Made by a program: the position numbers and the translations under genes
Shown: positions 17,364 through 26,976 of the stretch, one piece after another
How the letters are laid out: each line of letters starts with the position of its first letter
How positions within the stretch are numbered: the stretch's first letter is position 1
Assembly: GCF_003860135.1 (NCBI RefSeq)
Contig: NZ_RQYN01000004.1
Span: 54,877-118,876 of the forward strand
DNA from: Tannerella forsythia
GTDB lineage: Bacteria > Bacteroidota > Bacteroidia > Bacteroidales > Tannerellaceae
Direction of reading: 5' to 3'
Length of the DNA: 64,000 nt
The notes under the pieces: generated by a model
What the model was told of the DNA's origin: nothing
The model's database searches: none
What the model saw: the letters and a program-made list of their open reading frames with translations, nothing else

Positions 17364-20135
17364 ATGAAACAAAAAATTCTCTCTACTTGTCTGTTTTTAC
17401 TTTTGGCAACCGCCTCGTATGCCCAAAAGAAACCCCTTGATCATTCGGTCTACGACGGCTGGAAAAGTCTCTCGAACATCCGTATCAGCAAAGACGGAAA
17501 AATCCTCACGGCACTGATCCAGCCGCAGGAAGGAGACACCACATTGTGGGTCCGCGATCTGATGAAGAACCGGACACTCACGGTCGAACGGGTGAAAACG
17601 TACGCCGTTTCGCCCGACGGAATGTTTACGGTAGGCTTGGTAAAAGCGCCCTTTGCCGAACGGCGCGAGGCACGGATTAAAAAGAAAAAGAAAGAAGATC
17701 TGCCGAAAGATTCACTCGTCATCGTAGACAACCGGACGTTGGCGGTACGGAAAATCGCGGGAGTGAAAGCTTTCAAGGCGCCTGAAAAGATGAGCGGTCA
17801 TATCGCTTATACTGTTACAGCGCCCAAAGATACGGCCAAGAAAGAGAAAAAAGAGAAAGACCTGCTGATTCTCCACAATCTGATTACGCAGCACGAAGAT
17901 ACGATTCGTGACGCCAAAAATCATCTATTCAATAAATTCGGAAACGCTTTCGCCGTGAACACCGAGCCGGACAAAAAAGATTCGACCCGAACCCCCGAAA
18001 TTCTTTTCTTTGATCTGAAGAATCAGGTACGCCGGATTATTTCGAAAGAGAAGGCCGAATACAAATCGTTCGCGTTCGACGAGCAAGGAGAACAACTCGT
18101 TTATCTCGCCACGAACGACACGTCAAAGATCGAACAGAAATCGTTCGAGGTGCGCTATTTCAAAAAAGGCGCTGACTCGGCGGTCGTGATCGCCGGCAAG
18201 AACGCGTCGGGATTGCCCGAAGGCTGGATCTTCAACGAGTTTTCAGCCCCGCGTTTCAGTAAGAACGGAGAGCGGATTGTAATCGGAGCAGCCCCGAAGC
18301 AGGCCCCCAAAGACACAACGATCGTCGACTTCGAAATGGCGAGGCTCGATATCTGGCACTGGCAAGACCCGCTCGTCCAGCCGCAGCAGCTTGTGGAACT
18401 GAGACAAGAACTGAACCGCACCTACATGGGAGTCATCGACCCGAACAAACCGGGTGCTTTCCTTGCGATAGCGACGAAAGAAATGCCTTTCTGTAGCATC
18501 GCCAACGACAACAACGGCCGCTTTGCGCTCCTCGGCTCCGACAGACCTTACCGGCTGGAAACGCAGTGGGACATCTCGCCCCGGGTCGATGCGTGGACAT
18601 ACGACCTCGAAACCGGCCGTCTGCAACCTGTGGCACGCGCCATCGGAGGCCGTCCGGCACTCTCGTCGCAAGGGAATTATACGATCTGGTGGGACGCCGC
18701 CCAACGCCACTGGTTTGCGTTCGATAACCACACCCGCGCCACAGTAAACCTGACCAAAGACCTCGACGTGAATTTCTGGAACGAAGAGCATGACACGCCG
18801 TCTCTTCCCGGTTCGTACGGACTCGCGGGATGGGGCCAAAACGATGAATACGTACTGCTCAACGACGCGTTCGACATCTGGAAAATCGACCCGAAAGGCA
18901 TCAAAAAACCGGAGAACTTCACGCTCGGAAAAGGACGAAGCGACTCCCTCGTGCTGCGCTACGTGCCCACCGACCCGGACAAACGCTTCTTCACGACAAA
19001 CGACCGGCTGCTACTTTCAGCCTTCGACAAACGCAGCAAAGAAAGAGGATTTTATACGCTGAAAACAAACGGACGCAACTCGCTTCAAAAACGAACGATC
19101 GTTCCATATAGCTTTCCGTCGGTAGTCAAAGCCAAAGAAGCCGACGTGTTTGCGTTTCTGAAAGGCAATTTCCAAACATCGCCCGATCTATACGTTACGA
19201 GGAACTTCTGGAAATCGGCCGACAAACTGACCGACATCAATCCCCAGATGCGCGATTACAGATGGGGCACGGCCGAACTGTTCGCGTGGACGTCCTTCGC
19301 CGGCATCCCCTTGCAGGGCATCGTCTACAAACCCGAAGACTTCGACCCGCAGAAAAAGTATCCGGTCATGATTTACTTCTACGAAAAACATTCCGATGAG
19401 CTTTATCGCTACTATCCTCCCGCCCCGAGCCGTTCGATCATTAATATTCCCTTTTTCGTCAGCCGGGGATATGTGGTTTTTGTTCCCGATATTCATTACA
19501 CGGTCGGACGTCCGGGCGAAGACGCCTACAACGCCATCGTCGCGGGAGCGGAAGCGCTGGCACGGAACGCGTGGATAGACAAAGCGAACATGGCCATTCA
19601 GGGACAGAGCTGGGGCGGCTATCAGGTCTCTTACTTAGTGACGCGCACCGATATGTTCAAGGCAGCCGGTGCAGGCGCGCCCGTGTCGAACATGACGAGT
19701 GCATACGGCGGCATCCGCTGGGAGTCGGGACGCAGCCGACAGTTCCAGTACGAGCAAACCCAGTCGCGTATCGGTGCGACGATGCAGGACTCGCTGAACC
19801 TGTACATCGCTAACTCGCCGGTGTTCTTCGCCGACAAAGTGCGCACGCCACTGCTCATCATGCACAACGACAAAGACGGCGCGGTACCCTGGTATCAAGG
19901 CATCGAATATTTCATGACGCTGCGGCGCATGGGTAAACCCGTATGGATGCTCCAATACAACAACGAAGCGCACAATCTGCGCGAACGCCGTAACTGCAAA
20001 GACCTCTCCATCCGTCTGCAACAGTTCTTCGACCATTACCTCAAAGGCGACCCCGCTCCGGTATGGATGACGAAAGGACTCCCGGCCACCGAGAAAGGAA
20101 AATCGTGGGGATACGAACTGGATACGGCTAAGTAA
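17364..20135 (+). CDS. Secreted S9-family prolyl-oligopeptidase-like peptidase
   Basis: 923 residues with a signal peptide (STCLFLLLATASYAQ). An N-terminal beta-propeller-type region (about 30-600) caps a C-terminal alpha/beta-hydrolase domain. Catalytic residues: S749 in GQSWGGYQ, D838 in NDKDGAVPW and a histidine near 870 in NNEAHNLRERR. Members cleave short peptides in the periplasm and feed amino-acid-using Bacteroidales. The lysine-rich KKKKKEDLPK segment (about 110) sits in a propeller loop. The start at 17364 follows a clear -7 box by 36 nt. A long hairpin separates it from the next sigma gene. Confidence 0.92.
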   Translation: MKQKILSTCLFLLLATASYAQKKPLDHSVYDGWKSLSNIRISKDGKILTALIQPQEGDTTLWVRDLMKNRTLTVERVKTYAVSPDGMFTVGLVKAPFAERREARIKKKKKEDLPKDSLVIVDNRTLAVRKIAGVKAFKAPEKMSGHIAYTVTAPKDTAKKEKKEKDLLILHNLITQHEDTIRDAKNHLFNKFGNAFAVNTEPDKKDSTRTPEILFFDLKNQVRRIISKEKAEYKSFAFDEQGEQLVYLATNDTSKIEQKSFEVRYFKKGADSAVVIAGKNASGLPEGWIFNEFSAPRFSKNGERIVIGAAPKQAPKDTTIVDFEMARLDIWHWQDPLVQPQQLVELRQELNRTYMGVIDPNKPGAFLAIATKEMPFCSIANDNNGRFALLGSDRPYRLETQWDISPRVDAWTYDLETGRLQPVARAIGGRPALSSQGNYTIWWDAAQRHWFAFDNHTRATVNLTKDLDVNFWNEEHDTPSLPGSYGLAGWGQNDEYVLLNDAFDIWKIDPKGIKKPENFTLGKGRSDSLVLRYVPTDPDKRFFTTNDRLLLSAFDKRSKERGFYTLKTNGRNSLQKRTIVPYSFPSVVKAKEADVFAFLKGNFQTSPDLYVTRNFWKSADKLTDINPQMRDYRWGTAELFAWTSFAGIPLQGIVYKPEDFDPQKKYPVMIYFYEKHSDELYRYYPPAPSRSIINIPFFVSRGYVVFVPDIHYTVGRPGEDAYNAIVAGAEALARNAWIDKANMAIQGQSWGGYQVSYLVTRTDMFKAAGAGAPVSNMTSAYGGIRWESGRSRQFQYEQTQSRIGATMQDSLNLYIANSPVFFADKVRTPLLIMHNDKDGAVPWYQGIEYFMTLRRMGKPVWMLQYNNEAHNLRERRNCKDLSIRLQQFFDHYLKGDPAPVWMTKGLPATEKGKSWGYELDTAK

Positions 20136-20147
20136 GAGAAACACATT

Positions 20148-20188
20148 CGGAGGATATGCCGGAACTTTTTGTTCCGATATATCCTCCG
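20148..20188. terminator. Long hairpin between the S9 peptidase and the ECF sigma gene
   Basis: An 18-bp stem (20148-20165 with 20171-20188, two mismatches) closes a T5 loop. No U-tract follows, so it may be a processing site or attenuator rather than a classic terminator. It ends 20 nt before the sigma ATG. Confidence 0.5.
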
Positions 20189-20208
20189 TTCGTCTGTAAC
20201 AGAGAGGA

Positions 20209-20787
20209 ATGTCTGTCGAAAAGCAAGAACTGATCGCCTTAAAAAATGGCTCGTGTCAAGCGTTCGAAGCCATTTACAAACGATATGCGGGAAAGCTTTA
20301 CAACTTTATGATGACCCTCTCGCACGGCGACCGCTATATGGCGGAGGAGATCGTGCAGTCGGTCTTCATCAAATTGTGGGAAGTGCATCGTGAACTCGAT
20401 CCCGAAAAGTCGATTCTTGCTTTCCTTTCCGTGATCGCCAAAAACATGCTGATGAATAAATATCAACGACAGACGATGGAATACTTGTACCAAGAGTTCG
20501 TGCTACGTGAAGAACCTGCCTGCGACACCCTCGTGGAAAAAGAACTCGACGCCAAGTGGCTCGAACAATTTATCGATGAGCTGATCGAACAGTTACCTCC
20601 GTCGCGCAAAAAAATCTTTATCCTGAGCCGGAAAAACGATCTATCGACCAAACAAATCGCCGAAATCATGCAGATTTCCGTAAGTACGGTAGAAACGCAG
20701 CTATGGCTGGCGGTCAAATTCATTCGTAAACATTTTGAAAAGAACTACCATCGATTATTTCTTCTCGGCCTCATTCTGTTAATTTAG
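20209..20787 (+). CDS. RNA polymerase ECF sigma factor (FecI/SusC-associated type)
   Basis: 192 residues. Region 2 (YAGKLYNFMMTLSHGDRYMAEEIVQ in part, about 26-50) and region 4 (LSTKQIAEIMQISVSTVETQL, in two pieces, about 144-163) are clear. This is the Bacteroidota sigma-70 type normally followed by a FecR anti-sigma and then a SusC/SusD pair. FecR is present 73 bp downstream, but the receptor is absent. A short hairpin (AATCGGC/GCCGATT) lies in the sigma-FecR gap. Confidence 0.92.
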   Translation: MSVEKQELIALKNGSCQAFEAIYKRYAGKLYNFMMTLSHGDRYMAEEIVQSVFIKLWEVHRELDPEKSILAFLSVIAKNMLMNKYQRQTMEYLYQEFVLREEPACDTLVEKELDAKWLEQFIDELIEQLPPSRKKIFILSRKNDLSTKQIAEIMQISVSTVETQLWLAVKFIRKHFEKNYHRLFLLGLILLI

Positions 20788-20860
20788 TATAATTGTATGA
20801 TATCGCATTCGGGGAATCGGCGCCGCCGATTGTACTGTGTATATCATCATATAAAGAAAA

Positions 20861-21832
20861 ATGAAAAAAAACGATTATATCCGTCTATTTGAAAAATATA
20901 TCCGCAACGAAGCCACGGAAGAAGAAAAAGAACGTCTCTTCGACCGGATTCGGGACGATAAACAGATCGACCGACTGATGGAAAAGCGGCTGGAAAGAGC
21001 GGCATGTGACATCGATCACGACACGAAGAACCGGATGTACGAACGAATACGCGCGTCCATTCTGCCCGATAGCAAGCCAGTACGCCTTCATCGTTCGTGG
21101 CGTAAGGCGATGCGATGGGCTGCCGTATGGATACTCCCTGTCGTATCCGCATGGACAGTCTATGTTTTCACCTCTCGTCCGGTCTCCGCCGACAAGGTCG
21201 TGGCGATCACCACCCCTTACGGAGAGAGAGCCGAAGTGCAGCTGATGGACGGAAGCCGGGTCTGGATCAATTCCGGCTCAACGCTTACTTACGACGGCAA
21301 CTTCAACCGCAACGAGCGGAGGGTCTTCCTCGAAGGAGAGGCCTATTTCGAAGTTCAAAAAGACGCGCGACGTCCTTTTATCGTAACGGCAGGAGAAATG
21401 GATGTGCAGGCACTCGGCACAGCGTTTAACGTAACGGCCTACCGCAACGACCAGTATATCTCCTCCGTGCTGTTGGAAGGAAGCGTCCGGGTGAATGCCC
21501 AAGGAAAGGAACACGTACTTGCCGAAAACGAACAGTTGATCTTCGACCGAACGAATCATACGTTATCGATGGGAAAAGTGTACGCGGCCGATTTCATCCA
21601 ATGGAAAGAAGGAAATCTATACTTCGAAAACCGTTCGTTCGACGAGATTGCCCATACGCTCTCGCGCGTTTTCAATGTCGAAATCCGATTCGCCTCCGAA
21701 GAGCTGCGTACCGTCCGGTTCTCCGGCACACTGGGCGGAGGAAGTATCCGGAGCGCGCTCGACATCTTATCGCTGACTTCTTCGATGCGGTACGAAATGA
21801 ACGGTACGACCGTAGAATTGTATTGTAAATAA
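20861..21832 (+). CDS. FecR-family anti-sigma factor
   Basis: 323 residues. A cytosolic sigma-binding region (about 1-80) is followed by one membrane helix (AAVWILPVVSAWTVYVF, about 88-104). The FecR beta domain (TTPYGERAEVQLMDGSRVWIN, in two pieces, about 119-141) and a C-terminal DUF4974/secretin-like domain (about 250-323) complete it. It would hold the sigma at the membrane until a TonB receptor signals. No SusC-like gene follows on this strand; the next gene is convergent and broken. Confidence 0.93.
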   Translation: MKKNDYIRLFEKYIRNEATEEEKERLFDRIRDDKQIDRLMEKRLERAACDIDHDTKNRMYERIRASILPDSKPVRLHRSWRKAMRWAAVWILPVVSAWTVYVFTSRPVSADKVVAITTPYGERAEVQLMDGSRVWINSGSTLTYDGNFNRNERRVFLEGEAYFEVQKDARRPFIVTAGEMDVQALGTAFNVTAYRNDQYISSVLLEGSVRVNAQGKEHVLAENEQLIFDRTNHTLSMGKVYAADFIQWKEGNLYFENRSFDEIAHTLSRVFNVEIRFASEELRTVRFSGTLGGGSIRSALDILSLTSSMRYEMNGTTVELYCK

Positions 21833-21860
21833 CCGTTCGTGTCGGGAGCTCTCGCGCGCT

Positions 21861-24449
21861 TTACAGTCTGATCCGCACGTCTGCCGTGATGCTCCGCCCA
21901 CGTATATGATACGTGTGACTTGTCTCGTTTAACAGCCCGTAATTCGCGTAACCGTAGACTCTTCGATTGAGAAGATTCGTACCCGTCAGACTAAGAGCGG
22001 CACGCTTGGATATCGTCCATCTTACCGATGCGTCGAGCAGGATCAGGTTCGTTGTGTTCTCCGAACTGAATCGGGTATGATAATGTTCACCGCCGATACC
22101 GATCTGCCAGGCTTTATCCGGTATAATCGTAAAGGTGAGATATTGCTTCCATACATCATAAGCGCTCTTCTCGGAAGATTCGATTGCCAGCGCATTCCTT
22201 GTATACGACAGACGATAATCCATCGACACCCCATGGATGAAAAAGCCTTTCAGATACGGTTGCGCAAAAGTCGTCGTCAACACATACGGCGATTCCACAT
22301 GCTGCTTCATAGAGGTAGCCCAAGTCCGTACATGGCCGGCGTCAAGCCCCAAGGTCAGCCTGCCGGACATTAGGCCTTTACCGATTCTTCCGTTTACCGC
22401 TAAATTCCTGCTCTCATTTCGGATCGGAACAAACGAGTGAAGGATATAATCTCCCATAAACAATTGACTCTCCATCGATGGAAAACGATTCTATTCCAGC
22501 TTCCCCATCCAATGAAAGAACAACGAAGTAATGGGATTCCGATATCTGAAGTGCAAGGTTGCCGCACGTTCCTCTCTGCGCTCGGGAACATCTTCGAGCA
22601 CCGTTAAATTTCTAAAATCATTCATCATGACATTCCGGAGATGTATATCCGCTTTAGGCGGGGTCAAAGAATACTTGAGTTGTGCCGTGATGTCCATCTT
22701 CGCACTGATTTGATGACGGAGGGAAAATGACGGAGTCAGGGAAACATAATGCTTCGTCAGATTTTCATTGGTCAACTTATTTCGGATATGATGCAAATGA
22801 TAGCTCACAGGAACAGATAAGGTAAACGACCATCTGTTGGGTTGATACGAAACGTCCGGAGAGAGGTCGGTCTTCAACAAGGAGAAAGCCGTCTCGTTTC
22901 GTGTCGGATAAGAAAGCGCTATTCCGTGCAAATCTGCGTCTATGTTATGATGATCGAAATCGATTCCTCCGCGAGCAGCCACTTTCCACCGGTTGAACAG
23001 CCAACCGTAGCGAGCCTCCGTAAAGGAGCGAAAATCTGCTGTCGTCACCTTCTGTATGGCGGAATAGTCAGCCGTTACACGCAAAGATTGAGGTTTATAC
23101 ACATAGCTGTTTCGTGAGGAGAGCGTGAGCAAACGTTCATCTATCCGCCTGACTGTCTGCCAATCGTTCGTGGCTCGGAAAGACGGTGTCTCGGCCTTTT
23201 GCAAAAGAGAACGTGTACCGCCTATCGTCGAAGCGGCCTCATCCCAATCCGCATCGACGTAGAGATTGTTTTTCAGGAACCATGCAGGACGATTGACCTG
23301 TAACGCCCAATGCCCGCCCAAACGGTGTGCCTGCGTCCGCATCGTCTTTCGCTCTATAAACGACGGAATCTTTTCATCAAAATAATTCGTTTCATACGCC
23401 GTTCGATGATCCAACCGGTCCCCTTCGTAAGTCAGGTTGAATTTCAGATCTCTGCCTTCACCTGTATGCCACGAGTTCGAGGTATGGGCAAGCATGGAAA
23501 AATTGTCGCGGGTTCTCTGCTCGTCGATCGGTGAGGACGACTGACCGACTGTGATATGATCGTCCCAAAGCTGATCGAGATACCCGTTGCCAAAAATGCG
23601 ATGCTCGATCTGTCGCCGGCTTTGCGAGGCCGGATTCCATCCGGTACGGTTGACACGGACCGTCTCCATACTCTGCCACTTGCCGGCGATACGCATGGCA
23701 AACGCGGAAGCATCGTATAAAAGCGGCGACATTCCTACGCCTCCATGAAGTATGGCGATCCATTGACGACGCGCTTCTTCTTTCAGCTTTATATTCAGTC
23801 CTGCCTGCCGGGAGAATTCCAATCCCTTCAACACCTGAACGGGCTGATGATTCTCCAGAACGTCGACACTCGCCACATCCGAAGGGGAGATATTTTCGGT
23901 TGCCAATCCGTAACGACCATCCATAAAATCGGAACCATCGATATAGAATTTATTAATCGGCTCACCATGGTATTTGATCTGCCCGTTCTCTTCCACTTTT
24001 ATACCCGGCAGGCGTTTCAGTACATCCGCAAGATGCTTGTCCGCGGGTGTGGCATACTTGCTCATATAATAGGTCAGCGTATCGCTTCGCTGCTCTATGT
24101 CCGGCGCTCTGACGATCACATCGTTGAGCCGCGTCGGCCGGGGGACGAGATATACGGTCAGAGGCGAAGATGACACACCTAACTTAATGGTTTGAGGAGC
24201 ATAACTCATACATTGAAACCTTAAAGACAAGTCCGGGACAGCCGTATGATATCGTATGCCGAACTCGCCTTGATCATTCGTTATCGTGTATTGATATGTA
24301 TGATCTGATGAATCTTTAACCTGTACGATCACTCCGGCAACAGGAGATTGATCGTCCTTATCGAGCACTACTCCGCGCACTTCCTTCGTCTGAGCATAAA
24401 CGACAGACAGGCTGAAGAATGCTGCGAACATCGTTGTGATGATTCTCAT
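21861..24449 (-). pseudogene. TonB-receptor-like outer-membrane protein broken by one in-frame TAG
   Basis: Read from the ATG at 24449, the frame codes for a signal peptide (MFAAFFSLSVVYAQ), a CarboxypepD-regulatory domain (about 22-100), a plug-like region (DVLKRLPGIKVEENGQIKYHG in part, about 140-200) and beta-barrel strands to residue 652. A single TAG at 22493-22491 then stops it. The same frame continues without shift for 209 more codons of barrel sequence, ending in the expected aromatic-rich terminal strand ITADVRIRL. Full length would be about 862 residues, so one base change explains the break. An assembly error or a split product cannot be excluded. A GLPGLI protein lies just upstream, a common pairing. 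Confidence 0.85.
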
Positions 24450-24460
24450 ACGAGCAGTTT

Positions 24461-25345
24461 TTAATCCTTCCGCCAGTCTGTTTCCATATAATCGTAAGTC
24501 AATCCGCGAGGCTTAGCGAGATCGGTTCTTGTCTCTCCGTTATTCGTAACATTCACCTTGATGCCGCTGACTGTTTCGAGATAACCCAGCGGATTGATAT
24601 CGTAAGTATATTTCGTTTGATAAAATTTCACGCGTGAAGTCTTGTTATAAAGTACATCGGGTATCGTGATACGACGATCGGACTTGGAATTTATTCCCAC
24701 ACAGACAAAGGAATAATGGTTCCTGACATCTTGCACCTCCATGATAAAACCGGGAAGACCGCCGAACTTCCAAGGGCCGTCGGCCACCGGTATTTCATCG
24801 GTATAATAAGCGATGTAGTCCCTACCCCTGAAAGAGCATCTTGCGCTTTTACACGGATAACCCAGTATCTCTTTTGTTTCTTCCGTCATCGTCCATGCTT
24901 GCTCCGGAACCGGTTCTTCGATAAGGAACCAGTCCGTAGCGATTTTGTCCGTAGTCGTCAACTTACCTGCCGGATAGTTCTTATAGATTGAATAGGTTTG
25001 TCCTCCGATATAGCGTCTGGGATCTGCTTGTATCTGGTCGGCAGTCGATACCCGAATCAATGAATCGACCTGCATGGTGCGATAACTGGAAAACTTCGAC
25101 AAACCCTGCCCCACCTGCAAGATCATGCGGTCCGTTACAGCCGACGACACCTGAGTTGTATCACGCAAATACGTATAATCGAACATAAACTCCATCACGG
25201 TCTTGCCAATCTCTTTTTGCTCTGCCGACGCGGCGGAGTTGGTCGATATCTGACTACCCTCCACGCGAATCACCTGCACCTGCTGTGCATAACCTGCGAC
25301 GATAGCACCGAAGCTAAACGTCATCATCCATACCATGTTTTTCAT
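24461..25345 (-). CDS. GLPGLI family protein
   Basis: 294 residues with a signal peptide (MTFSFGAIVAGYAQQ). The family hallmark appears as GPWKFGGLPGFIMEVQD (about residues 191-207), with GYPCKSARCSFRGR before it, as in other members. Function of the family is unknown; it occurs in the Bacteroidota envelope, often beside a TonB-like receptor, as here (11 bp to the next start). A -7 box TAGTTTTG lies at 25389-25382. It is divergent from a two-component system that may control it. Confidence 0.9.
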   Translation of the reverse strand: MKNMVWMMTFSFGAIVAGYAQQVQVIRVEGSQISTNSAASAEQKEIGKTVMEFMFDYTYLRDTTQVSSAVTDRMILQVGQGLSKFSSYRTMQVDSLIRVSTADQIQADPRRYIGGQTYSIYKNYPAGKLTTTDKIATDWFLIEEPVPEQAWTMTEETKEILGYPCKSARCSFRGRDYIAYYTDEIPVADGPWKFGGLPGFIMEVQDVRNHYSFVCVGINSKSDRRITIPDVLYNKTSRVKFYQTKYTYDINPLGYLETVSGIKVNVTNNGETRTDLAKPRGLTYDYMETDWRKD

Positions 25346-25506
25346 ACGTTATACATTTTATTATTGGGTTTGACTTTTTCGCAAAACTACGAGCGATGCT
25401 CTCGCGGAAGAAAAATAATCCTTACTGTAACATTGATAATTATTACTAAATTATTACTGAAGCCGCTATTGGGTTGTTAATCGATTCGTTCAAGCGGGAA
25501 ATAGAC

Positions 25507-25514
25507 TATTTTTG
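25507..25514 (+). promoter_or_regulatory. -7 box four bases before the histidine kinase ATG
   Basis: TATTTTTG ends 4 nt before the ATG at 25519, so the kinase mRNA is probably leaderless or nearly so. It excludes the longer in-frame reading that begins with TTG at 25474. Confidence 0.6.
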
Positions 25515-25518
25515 CAGT

Positions 25519-26976
25519 ATGGAGAAGCGCATTAAAATACTGCATGGACTAACGATAGGAGCCATTCTTGCCTTCTGCACGATGCAGGGCTATTGGCTCT
25601 ACCATCGTTATTTGTATACCTTGGAAATCCATGAGAACGAATTATATGAAACCGTTCTCGAAGTGATGCGAGAAGAACGGGAGATAAGAAAATTCAAGAA
25701 AAGATCGGATATAAACATCCTGACGAATACGAGAATAACCGCATCAGCCCAATCGGGAAAAGCAGGTATCTTAAGCACCGTATTCGATATTTATGCGGTG
25801 GATTCAAGCAAACTTGCACTGGAAAATATCAGCAAGAGAGACATCAAAGACATCATCAGCAGGTATCAAACTGCCCCAACAGAGGGCATCACGCATTATC
25901 ATTTCGACATAACGAATCATCCTAAGTATCCTAACGAATACGACGCATTGGAGCGCTTTATCATCGATTTTCGCAATCCGTTCGAGATCGCGCGCATCGA
26001 TTCTCTGTTGAACGAAAGAGGAATCACAGCAAAAGCAATCCATGTGGAACGGGCCGATTCGATGGTCTGGTTACCTCTGAGATTCAATCATACTTCGACG
26101 TTCGACCCACACATCACCGTATCGTATCCTTACGACATATTCGAGAAAGAGATGGTGAACATTACCTTGCCGGTCGAATTGTCTCCGGTACTGTCCAACA
26201 TGATGAACCTATTACTCTTATCGACCGTCCTTTCCGTTTTTCTCGTCAGTTGCCTTGTAGCACAGATCGCGACGATACGGAAACAGCGAAAAGTGGAAGA
26301 ATTGCGAAAAGACTTCATTCATACGATGATTCACGAACTGAAACGCCCCATATCGACCCTAAAGATGTGTATCTCTTTTATGCGTAACGACAAGTTGATG
26401 GAAGATCAAGAAAGTAAGGAAGCTGTACTTGCGGATTCCCGTCAGGAACTGAATAACCTGTCATCCTATTTCTCGAAATTACGAGACCTTACCTTCAACG
26501 ATATAACGGAAATACCGCTCACGTTATCGGCTTTCGACTTGCGGAGTACCCTAACCGACTGTATCGAAAAACTCATCATCCCAAGCGGTAAATCAGCGAC
26601 CATTCATCTCCTTACCGACGCAAAATTGATGGTAACAGCCGATAAAATGCACCTCAGCCATATCATCAACAACCTTTTGGAGAACGCCATCAAATATTCC
26701 GAAGAAAAAGTGGAAATAAAAATCAACTATTCCGAAAACAACCATGAATCCGTCACAATCACTGTTCAAGACAATGGTTTCGGCATTTCAAAATCAGACC
26801 GTAAATACATCTTCGACAAGTTTTTCCGTAGCCCGTCCATCACGAACAGGAATATCCCGGGTATGGGACTGGGCCTGGCTTATGTCAGGCAGTTAGTGAT
26901 GGCTCATGCAGGTTCGATTGAAGTGGAAAGTGAAGAAGGCATCGGCACCGTTTTTACCATTAAACTACCGCAATGA
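25519..26976 (+). CDS. Sensor histidine kinase
   Basis: 485 residues. One membrane helix near residues 8-28 and another at about 228-252 bracket a 200-residue periplasmic sensor that matches no named domain I know. The HisKA box HTMIHELKRPIS follows with H272 as phospho-acceptor. The ATPase has the N box (NNLLENAIKYS), G1 (DNGFGI) and G2 (GMGLGLAY). The stop overlaps the response-regulator ATG (ATGA). It is divergent from the GLPGLI/receptor pair. Confidence 0.94.
   Translation: MEKRIKILHGLTIGAILAFCTMQGYWLYHRYLYTLEIHENELYETVLEVMREEREIRKFKKRSDINILTNTRITASAQSGKAGILSTVFDIYAVDSSKLALENISKRDIKDIISRYQTAPTEGITHYHFDITNHPKYPNEYDALERFIIDFRNPFEIARIDSLLNERGITAKAIHVERADSMVWLPLRFNHTSTFDPHITVSYPYDIFEKEMVNITLPVELSPVLSNMMNLLLLSTVLSVFLVSCLVAQIATIRKQRKVEELRKDFIHTMIHELKRPISTLKMCISFMRNDKLMEDQESKEAVLADSRQELNNLSSYFSKLRDLTFNDITEIPLTLSAFDLRSTLTDCIEKLIIPSGKSATIHLLTDAKLMVTADKMHLSHIINNLLENAIKYSEEKVEIKINYSENNHESVTITVQDNGFGISKSDRKYIFDKFFRSPSITNRNIPGMGLGLAYVRQLVMAHAGSIEVESEEGIGTVFTIKLPQ

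Noticed and set aside
22491..22493. TAG read as pyrrolysine or another recoded residue
   Set aside because: No recoding machinery is known for this phylum and no associated structure is visible. A point mutation is simpler.
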